NCBI GenBank assembly: GCA_036320915.1
Contig: JAXBDG010000001.1
Coordinates: forward strand, 310,001-374,000
Source of the DNA: Linnemannia elongata
Lineage: Eukaryota > Mortierellomycota > Mortierellomycetes > Mortierellales > Mortierellaceae
Direction of reading: 5' to 3'
DNA: 64,000 nucleotides
Positions 33,480-45,450 of this stretch are shown piece after piece; within the stretch, counting starts at the first letter, position 1; each line of letters starts with the position of its first letter. Under the pieces are notes generated by a model that was given only the letters and a program-made list of their open reading frames with translations, was not told the DNA's origin and did not search any database. A program made the position numbers and the translations under genes.

Positions 33480-36176
33480 CGTCTACTGAGAGGAAGGATT
33501 GGAAGGAAGGCGAAAAGTGGAATCAATGAATGAAAGAGAGAAGGAAAGAAAGGTATTGGTTAAGACAGTGGTTGTATTTGTTGTTGAGCTGGCTACTTAT
33601 GGCTTTTTTTTGTGGAGGATGGTTGTTCGGTAAAAGACTGTGCGTCTTGCAGGAGAGGAGGGAGGGAGAGAGAAGCGAAGCAAAAGGTAGAGGAGAGAGG
33701 TACCTTACAATGTATGGGGCGCAACGAGGAGGGTGTTTATTGTATGTGAAGGATGGCGGATGGTATGAAGGGAGAGACGAGTCCGTGTTCCGTGTAGGAG
33801 TTGTTGTTGTTGTTGCTGCTGTTGCTATTGTTGTATTAGCGGGGTTAGGAAGGAGTCAAGGAGGAGTGCGCCAAGGAGAGAGAAGGCTTGACAGAGGGGT
33901 GTTTTGAGGAGAAGAAGGGGCTTTGTCGAGAAAATGAGGTTACAAAAGAGTGGTCGGCTGTGTGGCGATGACAAGTGAGAGAGAAAGAAAGAAGAGTAGA
34001 GTAGGGAGTGAGTGAGTGAGTTGCGAAGTCGTAGTGAATGTGAATGTGTTGATGAGAGAAAGAGTTGCTGTTGTTATGAGTGAAGAATAGACAAAAGTAG
34101 TGGTGGAGTACGAAGAAGAAGAAGAGGAAGACAAGGAAGGGAGGAGTAAAAAGGCTGAAAGGGAAAACAATGAAAGGGAAAAAGAAGAAAGAGAAAGAAA
34201 CAAGGATGTCATATATCACATAACAGCAAAAAAATAATCGGCCAAGACAAAAAAAAACTGAAATGGCAAACAGGCAGCAGAAAAGCAAGATTGACTGAGT
34301 GGGAACAAAGAAAGATGATGATAAAGTACACGATCGCATTTCAAAATTAGAAATATATAAAAAAAAAAAAAGGGGGGGGGAGAGAGTAGGAGGGGCCAGA
34401 GAGGTCGACAGATAGCACACCACGCACATAGAGCATGGAGATGACGGTGTGAAATGTGAATCTCAAATATACACAGCCCACTCAATCAAATCAAAAATGT
34501 AAAGCAAAAGGCTAAAACATGTCTGTTGTTGTTTTACTTTACTTTCCTTATGTCCTTGTTCCCTGGCACAAACATAACACTTAACTTAACTCTCCGCTCT
34601 TTTCTTTTTCTTTTCTCTTTGCACCATTGCTGCATTTCTCTTCTTTTTTCTCTTCCTTTCGTTTGTTCTCTTGGATCTCTCCCCCCCCCCCCCTCCCCCA
34701 CCTCGTCCCTTTCTGCACGTATCAGGAGAGGAGGATGGTAGTGACGACGATGGTGTGTATCCAGTGGAAACGGTACTGTATTTTTGAATGTTTGTATGTC
34801 TGTAAGTATGGCATGGATGCAATGATTGTCTCTTTAAATTTTCGGGTCATTTCTCTCTATCCTTTGCCGGGTACCAAATGGCTTGATCGAGGAAGGAAAG
34901 AAAAAGGATCCTCAAATGGGGGGGAAGTTGCACATAACCATGCATACACATCATCATGATCACTGTCACCGTCATCTCGTCCCTCTCTACGTTGTCCCCT
35001 GTATTTCCTTCCTTACTAATCCCCAGTACCTACCACCTAGCCACATGAAAATAATTCATTATCGGCATCATCGGTCCCGTATGCACATCATAACCATGTC
35101 TCTTCCCAAACCCGTCTGGATATAAATTAACTGCTGTGTACTTATTACCAAAAGATAAAAATAACATCACATCCTCAATTAACATGCTTCGGTAGAGATC
35201 GCGACTCGAAGAACACTGACATGAATCAGCCACCCACCCTCCACTCTACCTTCAAAGGGTTTCCTTATAAAACTCTTACCCAACCACAAGCAAAAAAAAA
35301 AATAAAAAATAAAAAAATAAAAAAGGGCAAAGAGGACCCTGGGACATTGACCTCTTCAACGAGTGCTAGCAAGGGGTGTCATAGAGAAAGACAAAGGCAT
35401 ACAAAATAGATACTAATCACAGATACACAAAATAAGAAGTCTAAAAACACGAAGAGCAATCCAAAATGTATACGGACACGGCGTGTCTGAATAGTCGCCG
35501 TCCGAACGTAATGATCAACAAAAGAGTCGACTCTCAGAAAGAGAGACATTGAAGGCAGAAACAAAGTCATCAAAAAGGGGAGCGCGAGCAACAAGCAGTA
35601 AAAACATGAAAACAAGAACGAGAAAGAGTTGACCAGATTGGTGGGTGGTGGGTGGTGTGTGTGTGTGTGCGTGTGTGCGTGTTGGCGACCCGTGGGAGGA
35701 GGGCAAGAGCAATTGAAAGAGAGGAAGAAAGGATGTGGCACGTCCATATGCAAGGTTGTTCAATGGCCCAGTCGCGCTTTTAGTCGGGTCTTTTGTCCAT
35801 CGCCCCTTTGTGGGCAAGGATAAGACAAAGACAAAGACAAAGACAAAGCAATGAACGACGCAAAGCAAAGGAAAGAGAAGAAAGAAAAGATGCGGCATCG
35901 GGAAAAAAACACAAGCGAAAAATGGAGCACCGCCCAATCAACAATAACAACAAACACATCAGCCATGACACACACACACAGGGAAGAGCAGTAGTTGTCA
36001 GGGAGTGCGGGAGTTAAGGAGTAAGGGAAGAAAAGAAAAGGGAAAAAAAATTCGTATCTTGCTCAGCTTGGACCCTAAACAACCATAACCCTTTTTGCAA
36101 CACCACCCAAACACTATCATCCCTTTCATGGTGGTCAGCCCATATTTCGTTTTGCTCCAAGGATATTTTTAACATG

Positions 36177-36177
36177 C

Positions 36178-36229
<52 letters not shown>

Positions 36230-36233
36230 GCAG
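36177..36233. repeat. (CAA)17(CAG)2 trinucleotide array
   Basis: Seventeen CAA units followed by two CAG units directly after an ATG at 36174; the frame stops at 36251. It has no other coding character and is treated as a microsatellite. Confidence 0.95.
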
Positions 36234-39200
36234 AGACGAAAATCAAGTTGAACTTTGTTGACAATGGTCAACACACAAACAAAAATGTGTATGTGATATA
36301 TGGTAGTGCTTGAAAGAAAGGTAGTAGAGTGTATTTTGTCGTCTTTGTTTGTCGGCTGTGTATGTGGATGTATGTATGTGTGGATGTATGGATTGAGATT
36401 TAGGGGATGGAAACACAAATACAAAAAGAGAGGCAGGGAGAAGGAGAGGGAAAGAGAGAGACCAGGGAAGAGAATACAAAGGCTTGTAGTAGCATCTCAT
36501 TACTGCTTGCAAATGCGTGTATTGGAAAGGGGGGGGAGCACAATGAGGCGGTGTTCGGACAGAAAAGGGGGAAGGGAAGAATACAAGGCGGAAAGAGGAG
36601 AGTCAGTGGAGGAGGAAGAGAGCAGTTCTTACCTATTGTTTGGTTACTGTATGTAGGATTCGCAGATCAAAAGGGGTCGAAAAGAGGAAAATGAGATTCA
36701 GGGCCGATCAAATGGAGAAAGAAGTAGTAAAAAGACGCGTTCTTGGATGTAGACGTGTGAATGTGAGTGAGTGAGTGAATGAGGCTGTGTCTGGGAAGGG
36801 ATTAGTCAAAAAATAAAGGAAAGAAGAGTGGGCGGTAATGGAGTATGGAGTATGAAGTCAAAGTACGAGGAAAGTCAATGGAGAGTGAAACAAAGGAGTA
36901 AGGGTAAGGTAAGGTAAGGTAGGGTGAAAGAGGGTAGAAGGTAAGAGGAAGGAGTGTGGGTGAATGAGTGGAATAAGGAAGGTGGGGTGGAGTGGAGTGA
37001 AGTGGAGTGAAATGAGGAGTGGTTGATGGTGGCGGTAGGAGTCAAGGCAAGGAAGAAGAAGGGAAGGGAAAGAGCTTAATGGGGGATGGTGATGCAAAAA
37101 GAAAGAGGTCGAGGAAGTCGAGTGAGGGGTGTGAGTCGGAGGCACCAGTGAGGGAAAGGCAAAAGAAGAAACGAACAGAAGGGAAAAGAGAAGAAGAAAC
37201 GAACAGAAAGGAAAAGAGAAGAAAAGGAACCTTCTTGAAAGGAAAGGCCTTAAAAAATGACAAGAGCGGGATGCGAAGCAAAAAAAGTTTAAAAGGGAAG
37301 AGGAAGAAAAGGCAGCGGGTGGATATAAAAAATAAAATAGAAAGGTGGAGGTTGCTTTGCTTCAAGCTTGTCTCGCTTTTTGTGTGCTGGAGGTTTATTT
37401 TTATCACAACAAAGGGCTGCTGGACAAATGGCGGTAACAAGAAAGGATAAAGGAAAGGAAGACAAAATCACATCGTAGAAAGAAAAAAAACTAGTACATG
37501 GAAGTGGCAGTGAAAGTACAACAAGTTATCATGCACGACACCAAGAAAACGTAAAAGCGAGGGGACATGGCATGCAGCATCGCATACAACACGAAGATGG
37601 ACATGGCACAGGTGGATGGAAAGGGGGAAAGGGAAAGAGGAGGTAAACAACAAAAGGGGATACATGCAGTGATGCGCGGGTATATTCAACTAAAAAGACA
37701 GACACTCCAAGGGGATAGGACCCACAAGACGCGAATCGACTACACGCTATACATCGACTCGATCACTGAAACAAACGCGTCCGATTAAGCTCTTGTGCGC
37801 CCGCATCCATCCAAAACCTTGATAATCGAGTCCCAACCGGTTCTCACCCAAACTGTAGTCCGACTCTTTCTCTCCCTCTCTCCCCTCTCCCCTCTCTCTC
37901 TCCCTGCCATTTTCTTTTCTTTCTTTAATAACCTCCAATCCATTAACCATCTGCCACGCCTCTTCAGCCCACTCTTTTTTTTCTTGCTCGGCATTTGACC
38001 TGATTTCTAATATTGAGCCGAACCTGTTTGTTGTTCGATGCGTTGCGCCTTCTCTCTGTATCATCATTCACGACGCGTGTATTTCTAATCCATGATATTT
38101 CTGTGTTCAGACAATCCGAGCTTATAAAACGTCCAGGCCGTCCATATTACCGTCGTCTAATGGGAAGGCAAGTCAAGGCCCTGAAGAAAACAAATGAAAC
38201 GAAGAGGAAGGGGAAAGAAGGAAGGGGCTGATCCTGACCAGACAAACCCAGCTAGATTCTAAGATCGGGCAAACGGAGCAGAGATTCGGGGCTGCTCTAG
38301 AAAAAAGAAGCAGCACATAAGAGACAAAAAGGATGAATGAACATTATTGGACCGATTACGTGGTCAATGAACCCATGACAACGTAATGACTTGGATGGAC
38401 CTGGACTTCGTTTCTTGGACCTGGCGATCCTTTCTCTGTCGCATATTCCACCATGCTATCCTCCACACCCTTTTCGCGATGTCTTCTGAAGGCACCGCAT
38501 TGGGAATCGCGTTTTTATGCTTTGCATAGACGATGTCTTGATGTAAGCATTGGAAGTCAAATGCACGCTGCTTACTCCTTCTCCTCTCGCTTCTTTTTCC
38601 CGTCTCCTATTACCCTTACTTTTTCACTTCCGTTCTTTTGTCCCTCTTCTCAAAACCCAATACCATTCTCAACCATTGCGCTGCGTCTTGTTCTCCTTTT
38701 CTGCCCGTGCCCGTGGGCGTGTGGGCGTGTGGGCGTATGGGCGCTTATGGGGCTCCAGCCCCCCCCTCCCCACTTCGCTCTCTTCTCACTTCATCATCAT
38801 CCCCTTAGGCTTAGTTCATCGTCCCTTATGCAAAATACTTCCAATGCAAACACATCGACCAATCCTTGCGTTTCTCCGTGGACAAAAAAAAAACATTGCT
38901 CGCGCCGGCCATCACATTTCCTTGTCTGTTGTTGAGTCAAGATGATCAGATCATCGCTCGGCTAGGGCATGTTTTTACTTCTCTGTTTCAAAGATCACGA
39001 ATGGATGATTGGATGTGATGGCTCTCACAACCCTTGCTCGGTTTGTCCTTCTCTTGACGCCTTTTGTCCCCCATCCATCCGCCCGCCCCTCTTGTGGTTG
39101 TGTTATGTTGTGAGCATCATCAATCTTTAGTTATTTTCACTTACTTTTATTTTTTTGCGCGTGGGCTTCTATTTTTCTGTACCTGTGCGATACATGTATC

Positions 39201-42200
39201 GCCTTGTCCCTGTCCTTGTCCCTACCCGTCTAATTCAGTCCCAACCTTTACCTCCTCCTATACCTATCCTATCATGGCTTACAAGCGACGAGGCGCAAGG
39301 AAATATCAACTAAAACACACAGGTCTCTGTTTCTTAGCCTCACACCTCCCCCTTTTTTTTTCCTCAACCCCAAAAGCAAGCTCAATGCGCTTCTCTCCTT
39401 AAGTTCCGCCACTCCCAAACCCTATCTTCTGAAAGAGAAGAAAACGCTACAGAGCTGGACTCTGGATGCGAGGTGAGCATCACAAAAGGTGTGAGCGTTC
39501 TAGAAGAAACATAGGGTTGTGGTCTTGGAACTTGATCAAAGGGGGCGGGCGAAGGCAATGGGTGTATCTATGTGTGTCATATATGTGTTGTTGATGAATG
39601 ATTTGAGGATTGATGACCATGCGCAACATACCTAACAACACGCTCCATTAGTTGTATCCATCTCAAAAATTTCTTTGTACACTTTTTTTTTTTTTTTCGT
39701 GTGGCGATGCAACCAAGGAACACCCCCATCCGTCCATGAGCCATGTTTTTTATTTATTTTTCGACTGTCGACTCTTCTGTATGCGTTGCCTTGACTGAAC
39801 TAAGGATAGGAGCCAACCTTATCCTTGCAAGATTATTAACACACCCTAAAAACCGCCTTAACTGACCTTAACTCTGCCCTGACCTGACCTGACCTGACCT
39901 GACCTGACCAGACCTGACCAGACCAGAGCAGATACCTTACTGTTCCCAGCTAAAGATCCAGCACTGTGACAAAAAGGGACATATAGTTTTTTTTAAATTG
40001 TACTTCTTTCAGTTCCGCCCCCGCCGCCAGGCAGGCCAGACAGTCCGCTGTCCCTACATCCTCATCCTCCTGACCCAGCTCTCAAATAACTAACAAAGGT
40101 ACAAACCCGCCGCGCCTTCTCCATAATCATGATAAAAATGAGCTGTCTGACTTGTTTCTCCAACACTAGACTGGGAATTTTGGTCGGGCCTGCTTTATGT
40201 TTGATTTTAGGCCTCAAGGTGCATCGCCTCCAGGTTTATAATTTCGATCGGCTGCAGGTCAGCTCCCTCACCTCTCTCTATCTTCCATCACCACAACAAA
40301 GCTCTTCTGGCTCTCAACGTATTTTTTTTTCTTGGACCTCAGTTGGGCAGGCCAAGCCCCAGAGCGAAACTTCTCATTTCCGACGGGTGGGCCGGCCTCC
40401 CTCCTTTGTGCGACATAAGGAGGGTCGAGACTCTTCATCGCCACACAGATACAAGGTTGAGAACATTAACGTTTGGAAGGGGAAGGGCGTTTCAAGAAGA
40501 CTGAGATAGTCAATAGGATTTACCGGTACCCGGCCGCTCACTCATTGATCGATCGTCTCATTTTTTGGATTGAGAAAAAACAAAGTTCGAAAAAGCTAAA
40601 AACAAAACATAAACGAGCGCCGACAGATATGGGGCGTAGGTGTTAATAATTGCGAAGGCGGAGGATATGGGAGGAGCCAGAAGGAGGCTATGAAAAGGAG
40701 GCTATGAAAGGGCCAGAAGGGTCCTCTTCATGCCACCAAGAATCTAGGATTTTAGGAACGGGCCAGTGGTCTGTTTTTGTTTGCGGTTGTAAGATAGGAA
40801 GAAAATGTAGAAAAAAAAAGGGTTGAACTTCTGCCTAAGCTTTTTTCTTGTGTTTCTAGACATCTGTTGGAATGAAATAGTTAACTGAACTCAAGAGGTG
40901 GGGCTTTGATTGCGAAATCATGCAGATTTCTCGAGACATTGTAATAACCACCTCTCAGTCCTTGGAGCTTAACAAAGTGAAAATCGGGGATGAATAACAC
41001 CGCACTGATGATAAATGGAATATGAAGGACAGGAAGAACAGGACGAAGGGGTGGGGCAGATGGATCTGCCGCTTTAAACTTGCTGGGGCATAAATGAGAA
41101 ACAACGAAAAAGAGTCAGACAGGGCTTAGCAAGTTTGTGGGAGCAACGAAAACAGGATGCAAAACATGCAACAACCACACACGCACAATACGCCTTCTTT
41201 CTTGTGTTCACAACCTTGCATTGTGTTTGCTTCTCTTGGCTTGAGTTTTTGGAGGAGATATGATGAGGAGTGAGGCATGATGGGGAGAGAAGGAGAGTGA
41301 GAAAGAGAGAAAGTGCGTGTATGCTGTTTTTTAGTGTAGGAATGCAGCAATAGACTTTGCTCGTATATGCGCGTGTTCATGCATCCATATCGTTATCGAT
41401 GTGGTCTTGTGTGTAGCTAGGCAGGTACACCATAGCCTACAGGACGCGTCTTCTTTCTCACCCTTTCTACGATGCAGTAAGAGACATTACTATTTAGTGT
41501 ACCTCATATATGCAGAGTGCATCCCTCCATTCTTCTTCTGTCGTTTTGCTAATCCTTCCTTCCTTCATTCCAATTAGCAAATAACGCAAAGACAATTCTC
41601 CGCGCGATTCTTTCCAAGGTCGTGGCGTAAACATATCAGATAAACCTCCATGCATCTCCTCCCCCCTGGGCTCCATCCATCCAAGCCATTAAATAACAAG
41701 AAGGCAAGCAAACAGAGGGAGATGGAAAGTCAGAGATGCACGTGCGCCGTCCCTTTACCAGGCTTTGTTCTCATACCCATTGTTTTCTTGGGTTTGTCTG
41801 CCCTGCTTTTGTTTCTGTTTTCATGCTTTACTGATGGAGTGGGGAGGTGGGTAATTGAAAGGGAATGGGCGGATGGGTGGATGGGTGGGAGAGGCGAGAG
41901 AAGTGGGGGTAAGTTTTTTCTTCTTGGATTGATACCCCATAGTGAGTACGCCCGCCCTAGACGCCGCGTTGTTATTCTTGGCTTGGCATAAAAGGGAGAG
42001 AAATATGACTTATCAAAATCAAAGTACAACGGTATTCTCTCCCGCAGCGCTGCGGGCTTGAAGATCTTTCTTCGAAGCAAAGCCACCCGGAGAGTTTTCT
42101 TCTTTCGTTTGACAGAATTGGCCACTTATGCAGCGCGACCCACCCGCTTCGAAAAGCAATTGAGTATGACCCTGGCACGGTAGTAATCACAAAACACGAT

Positions 42201-42687
42201 TCATCCCTCCTTCCGTCCCCTTGTTTCTGTTCTTCCCCTTCTCCCCCTATCTCCTTCTCTGCATTCGTGATGCTTCCTCAATCCGCAATCGTCTATTGCA
42301 AGGAAATAACGATCAATTAGGGTCCCTCACAAACCTTACAAAAGAAGAAAAAAATGTGATCCGCAGCTCCACAGAGATATGCGTCTTCACCCTTTTGTCA
42401 CTTGTTCGGCAAGCTCACCAAACCCCACCTCTGACTATGAAGACTATAGTACTTGGCGCTATTGAACTGTGCCTCATTGCCGACGATATGTATCATACGT
42501 ATCATCATTCATGATCATCACACACATATTGTCGACACAATACGCAGGAGAATTGATTAGATGTATTCTTCGGCGGCGCTTGTTTATTCTTAGCTTTCCT
42601 GTATGTCATTCGCCCTCCCTTCCTTCCACCACTTGATTGTTCTATTGATGATTTTTTTCTGGGCCACATGCCACAGAAACGCAATCC

Positions 42688-42712
42688 AAAAAAAAAAAAA
42701 AAAAAAAAAAAA
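42688..42712. repeat. Poly-A tract (A25)
   Basis: 25 consecutive A residues in the gene-poor region. Confidence 0.95.
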
Positions 42713-42936
42713 TTGTCCGGTCGAACGAGTGGGTGAATAAGGAGTGACTGAGTAGAGCACAGGAACGTGTTGTCATCCACAAATAAGTTCAGTTGTTTCT
42801 TGCACACCTGTTGTCTCTAAACCAGGAACGTAACATGCCATCCCACATCACCCTTCTCCTCTCCAACCCCCTTTTTGATTCTCCTGAGGATGGGGGGCTA
42901 TGTTCCCTGACCTGACGCTTTTGACTAATCTTTTTT

Positions 42937-42938
<2 letters not shown>

Positions 42939-42968
<30 letters not shown>

Positions 42969-42990
42969 CCCCCCCCCCCCTTTTTTTTTA
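42939..42990. repeat. Composite CT / poly-C / poly-T tract
   Basis: About 14 CT dinucleotides run directly into a C13 tract and then a T9 tract, an all-pyrimidine block of roughly 50 nt preceded by further T/C sequence. Confidence 0.9.
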
Positions 42991-44659
42991 TGTATTGTCC
43001 CTGCTTCGATTGACTCGACCGTGAAATCAAGATGGGAGCAGTAGCGATGTGGATGACCGATTTTTAGCCCTTGCTTCGTTTCTTGGAAGTTGAATTTTGT
43101 TGTCAGTACGTTCCTGAACGTCAGGCAACTAAGCTGACGGAGAATTCTTTGAACGTGGGTTGGAGCTAAAAACTCGAGAAGCACACACACACAAAAAAAA
43201 AAAGGTACTTAGCTCCATTGAAAACAAACCCGGTGTCGCCAACTTCCCTCCCCTCCTCTTCTCTCCCACCCTTTCCCCGTTCGGGCAAAGAAAACTCATG
43301 TATAGATGTATAGATGCAATGAATAGGAGTGTAAACAAATGGAAGTTTCGATTCTTTCTCCCCGCAGTTTTTATTTTGTAAAGGAGTCAACAAATGTATT
43401 AGAGCCATGAAATAAGCGCTCTTGCGTTGTTCGCGTAATAAAAAGCAAAAAAAACAATGTCAGGAGGAAAAGGGGATATCTTCTCCAGATTAAGGACAGA
43501 TATGCGGGTGTCGTTGGAATCTTTGATCTTTGAAATGGATTGTGGATGGATGACGGATGGAAAAAAAAAAAATCAAGCTGGGGATATGGATTTGGTGGCG
43601 CCTGGATCCAACCGAGAACCCAAAAAAATTAAAAAAAAAAGCGCGCAAACAAAAGTAAAGAGATTTTGCTCCCGGATAAAAGGTACAAACGGGAAAACAA
43701 GGGGAAGTAAGAGATGAGCTGGGACGCGGTTGTGTGTTCTTTTTAGAGGCGTAAAAGTTCAACCAAAGCTAAGAGAGGAGTTTGTTCAATGAAGAGAAGG
43801 GTTGGATGCCGAACCTCAACGATGCGACCGCTCACTTCTACTTTGCCGAGATTCATTTATCTCGATGACAATCATTCTTCGACAAGAACTACATCCAGTG
43901 CTTCGCTCACACATGAAATGAGTCTTTCTCTCCTCATGCTCCACGAAGTTGGTTTGCTTGATTCCAAAAATGGTGCACAAACCAACCGTCCCGGCAAAGC
44001 AAAATAGAAGAGCCAGAGTAAAAAGGATGCTTGCTGCGTTGCCATCATATGCGGCAAGGTGCCAGCAGAAAAAATTGAGCGAAATGCGGACTAAAATAAG
44101 AAAGATGTCATCTCTTGTGTTGCGTGTCCTTCCCTCCCCTGTCGGCAAGGGCAGGAGCAGGAAGTCAAGTCAGGGTGTGAGCATGATAAAAAGAAATGAG
44201 AGACCAAAACAAACAAATAGAAGTTGAAGACCAAGCTCAACCTTGTTTTTTTAAAAAATATTCTCCGGTGGAGTGTGACGATTGCACAGTGCACGCAACG
44301 CAAAGTAAGGAAAGAAAGGGGGTTGGAGGGCGTCAATCGACCATGGAAGGCGCTGCTACAATTGCACCTGCGTGCCGAGGACTGGAGAAAGAAAGCTGGC
44401 TTGGTAAGGAGAATAAGGCGACTTTCGTGGCGAATGTATTACGGGAAATGAGTTGTGGATGTACTGATAATGACTAAGAGAAGAAGAGGGCAGCAAAGGA
44501 AGGACATGTCCTTTGTTGTTCAATCTCGAAATGTTTTTGATGTGTAGGGGTGGGAGTCATTGAGCCTCAATCGAAAGCAAAGGCGAAACAAAGAAAAAAG
44601 AAGATTGTCATATGAGGGTGTGCGCATTGTCCAGCACCCAATCCACGTTCAAGTCAACA

Positions 44660-44663
<4 letters not shown>

Positions 44664-44714
<51 letters not shown>
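44664..44714. repeat. (AG)n dinucleotide array
   Basis: About 25 uninterrupted AG dinucleotides. Confidence 0.95.
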
Positions 44715-44716
<2 letters not shown>

Positions 44717-45450
44717 GTCCGGTCAGTCCGGTCCAGTTAAACGCCACGCAGACAGGTCAGTCAGTCAGTCATTACCCCTCTCGCGATTCAATTTTTTTGA
44801 TTTCTTGGCCTTTTCTTGGCTCGTTCGCTTTTCGTTTCCTTTTTTCAACCCAATTCGACACCCTCTCTTATCAATCTCGCAGCAATTACTACTCCATTTT
44901 TTCGTTGTATCCATGCATAGTAACTGTCCCTCTGTTACATTTGTTGTCAGCAGCGCACAATTCACATTGTATTTTGTTTTTCAATTGACACTATTATTCA
45001 ATCGCTCCAAGGTATAAATACCAATTCAAGATGGAGATCGTCGCCCTCTTTTCTTTCTGTTCTTCTTCGTTTACACTTCTCGCCTCTACTTTGACTCTTA
45101 CTTCTACTTCTACTCTCTTGTGCATTTTCATCGTCTTCTTTGTCATCAGCATCTTCATCATCGCATTATCGTTCCTTTTGTATTTCATATCCCTGCTACC
45201 TTCGCGACATCTTTTGATCTTCTTCATCGCATCAGCACCAGTTATTATCACTGCCTCCGCCATCTCCAACCCACGTTCTTTGTACGTTTCTATCATCCAC
45301 CTCTTCACATTCTTTTTCCTTCCTCTTTTTTTCCTTCTATCTCACAGCCTTCAAAGACAGCCTTCACTTTTTATCTCTGCATCTACTACAATAACTCCCT
45401 TCTCTTTCGACAACAATAACAACCGTAACGTCCAACATACCGATATCATA

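Larger units (their letters stand above)
33480..45450. other. ~12-kb gene-poor region rich in simple repeats
   Basis: I find no supportable protein gene here on either strand. Open frames are short and made of Lys/Arg/Glu/Gly or Ser/Leu/Phe from purine or pyrimidine tracts, without domain signatures. Contents include poly-C and poly-A runs, (CAA)17 at 36177, AAAGAC units near 35822-35851, CCTGA units near 39889-39908, A25 at 42688, a CT/C/T composite near 42940-42990 and (AG)n at 44664-44714. The part before 45451 is C/T-rich leader of the arrestin gene. Very long untranslated leaders or noncoding RNAs are possible but cannot be shown from sequence alone. Confidence 0.6.

Noticed and set aside
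36174..36251. ATG followed by 19 glutamine codons and a stop
   Set aside because: Only a microsatellite with an adjacent ATG; no extension by splicing was found.
36014..36424. Minus-strand open frame with about 20 consecutive cysteines or similar residues
   Set aside because: Produced by the CAA microsatellite read on the other strand; no other coding features.
40129..40509. 126-codon plus-strand open frame in the gene-poor region
   Set aside because: No domain, no clear splice partners, composition not distinct from the surroundings; kept as unannotated.
45031..45450. In-frame upstream ATG that would add 140 residues to the arrestin
   Set aside because: The added part is a C/T-rich leader translated into Ser/Leu/Phe/Thr; alpha-arrestins start close to the arrestin fold, so 45451 was preferred.
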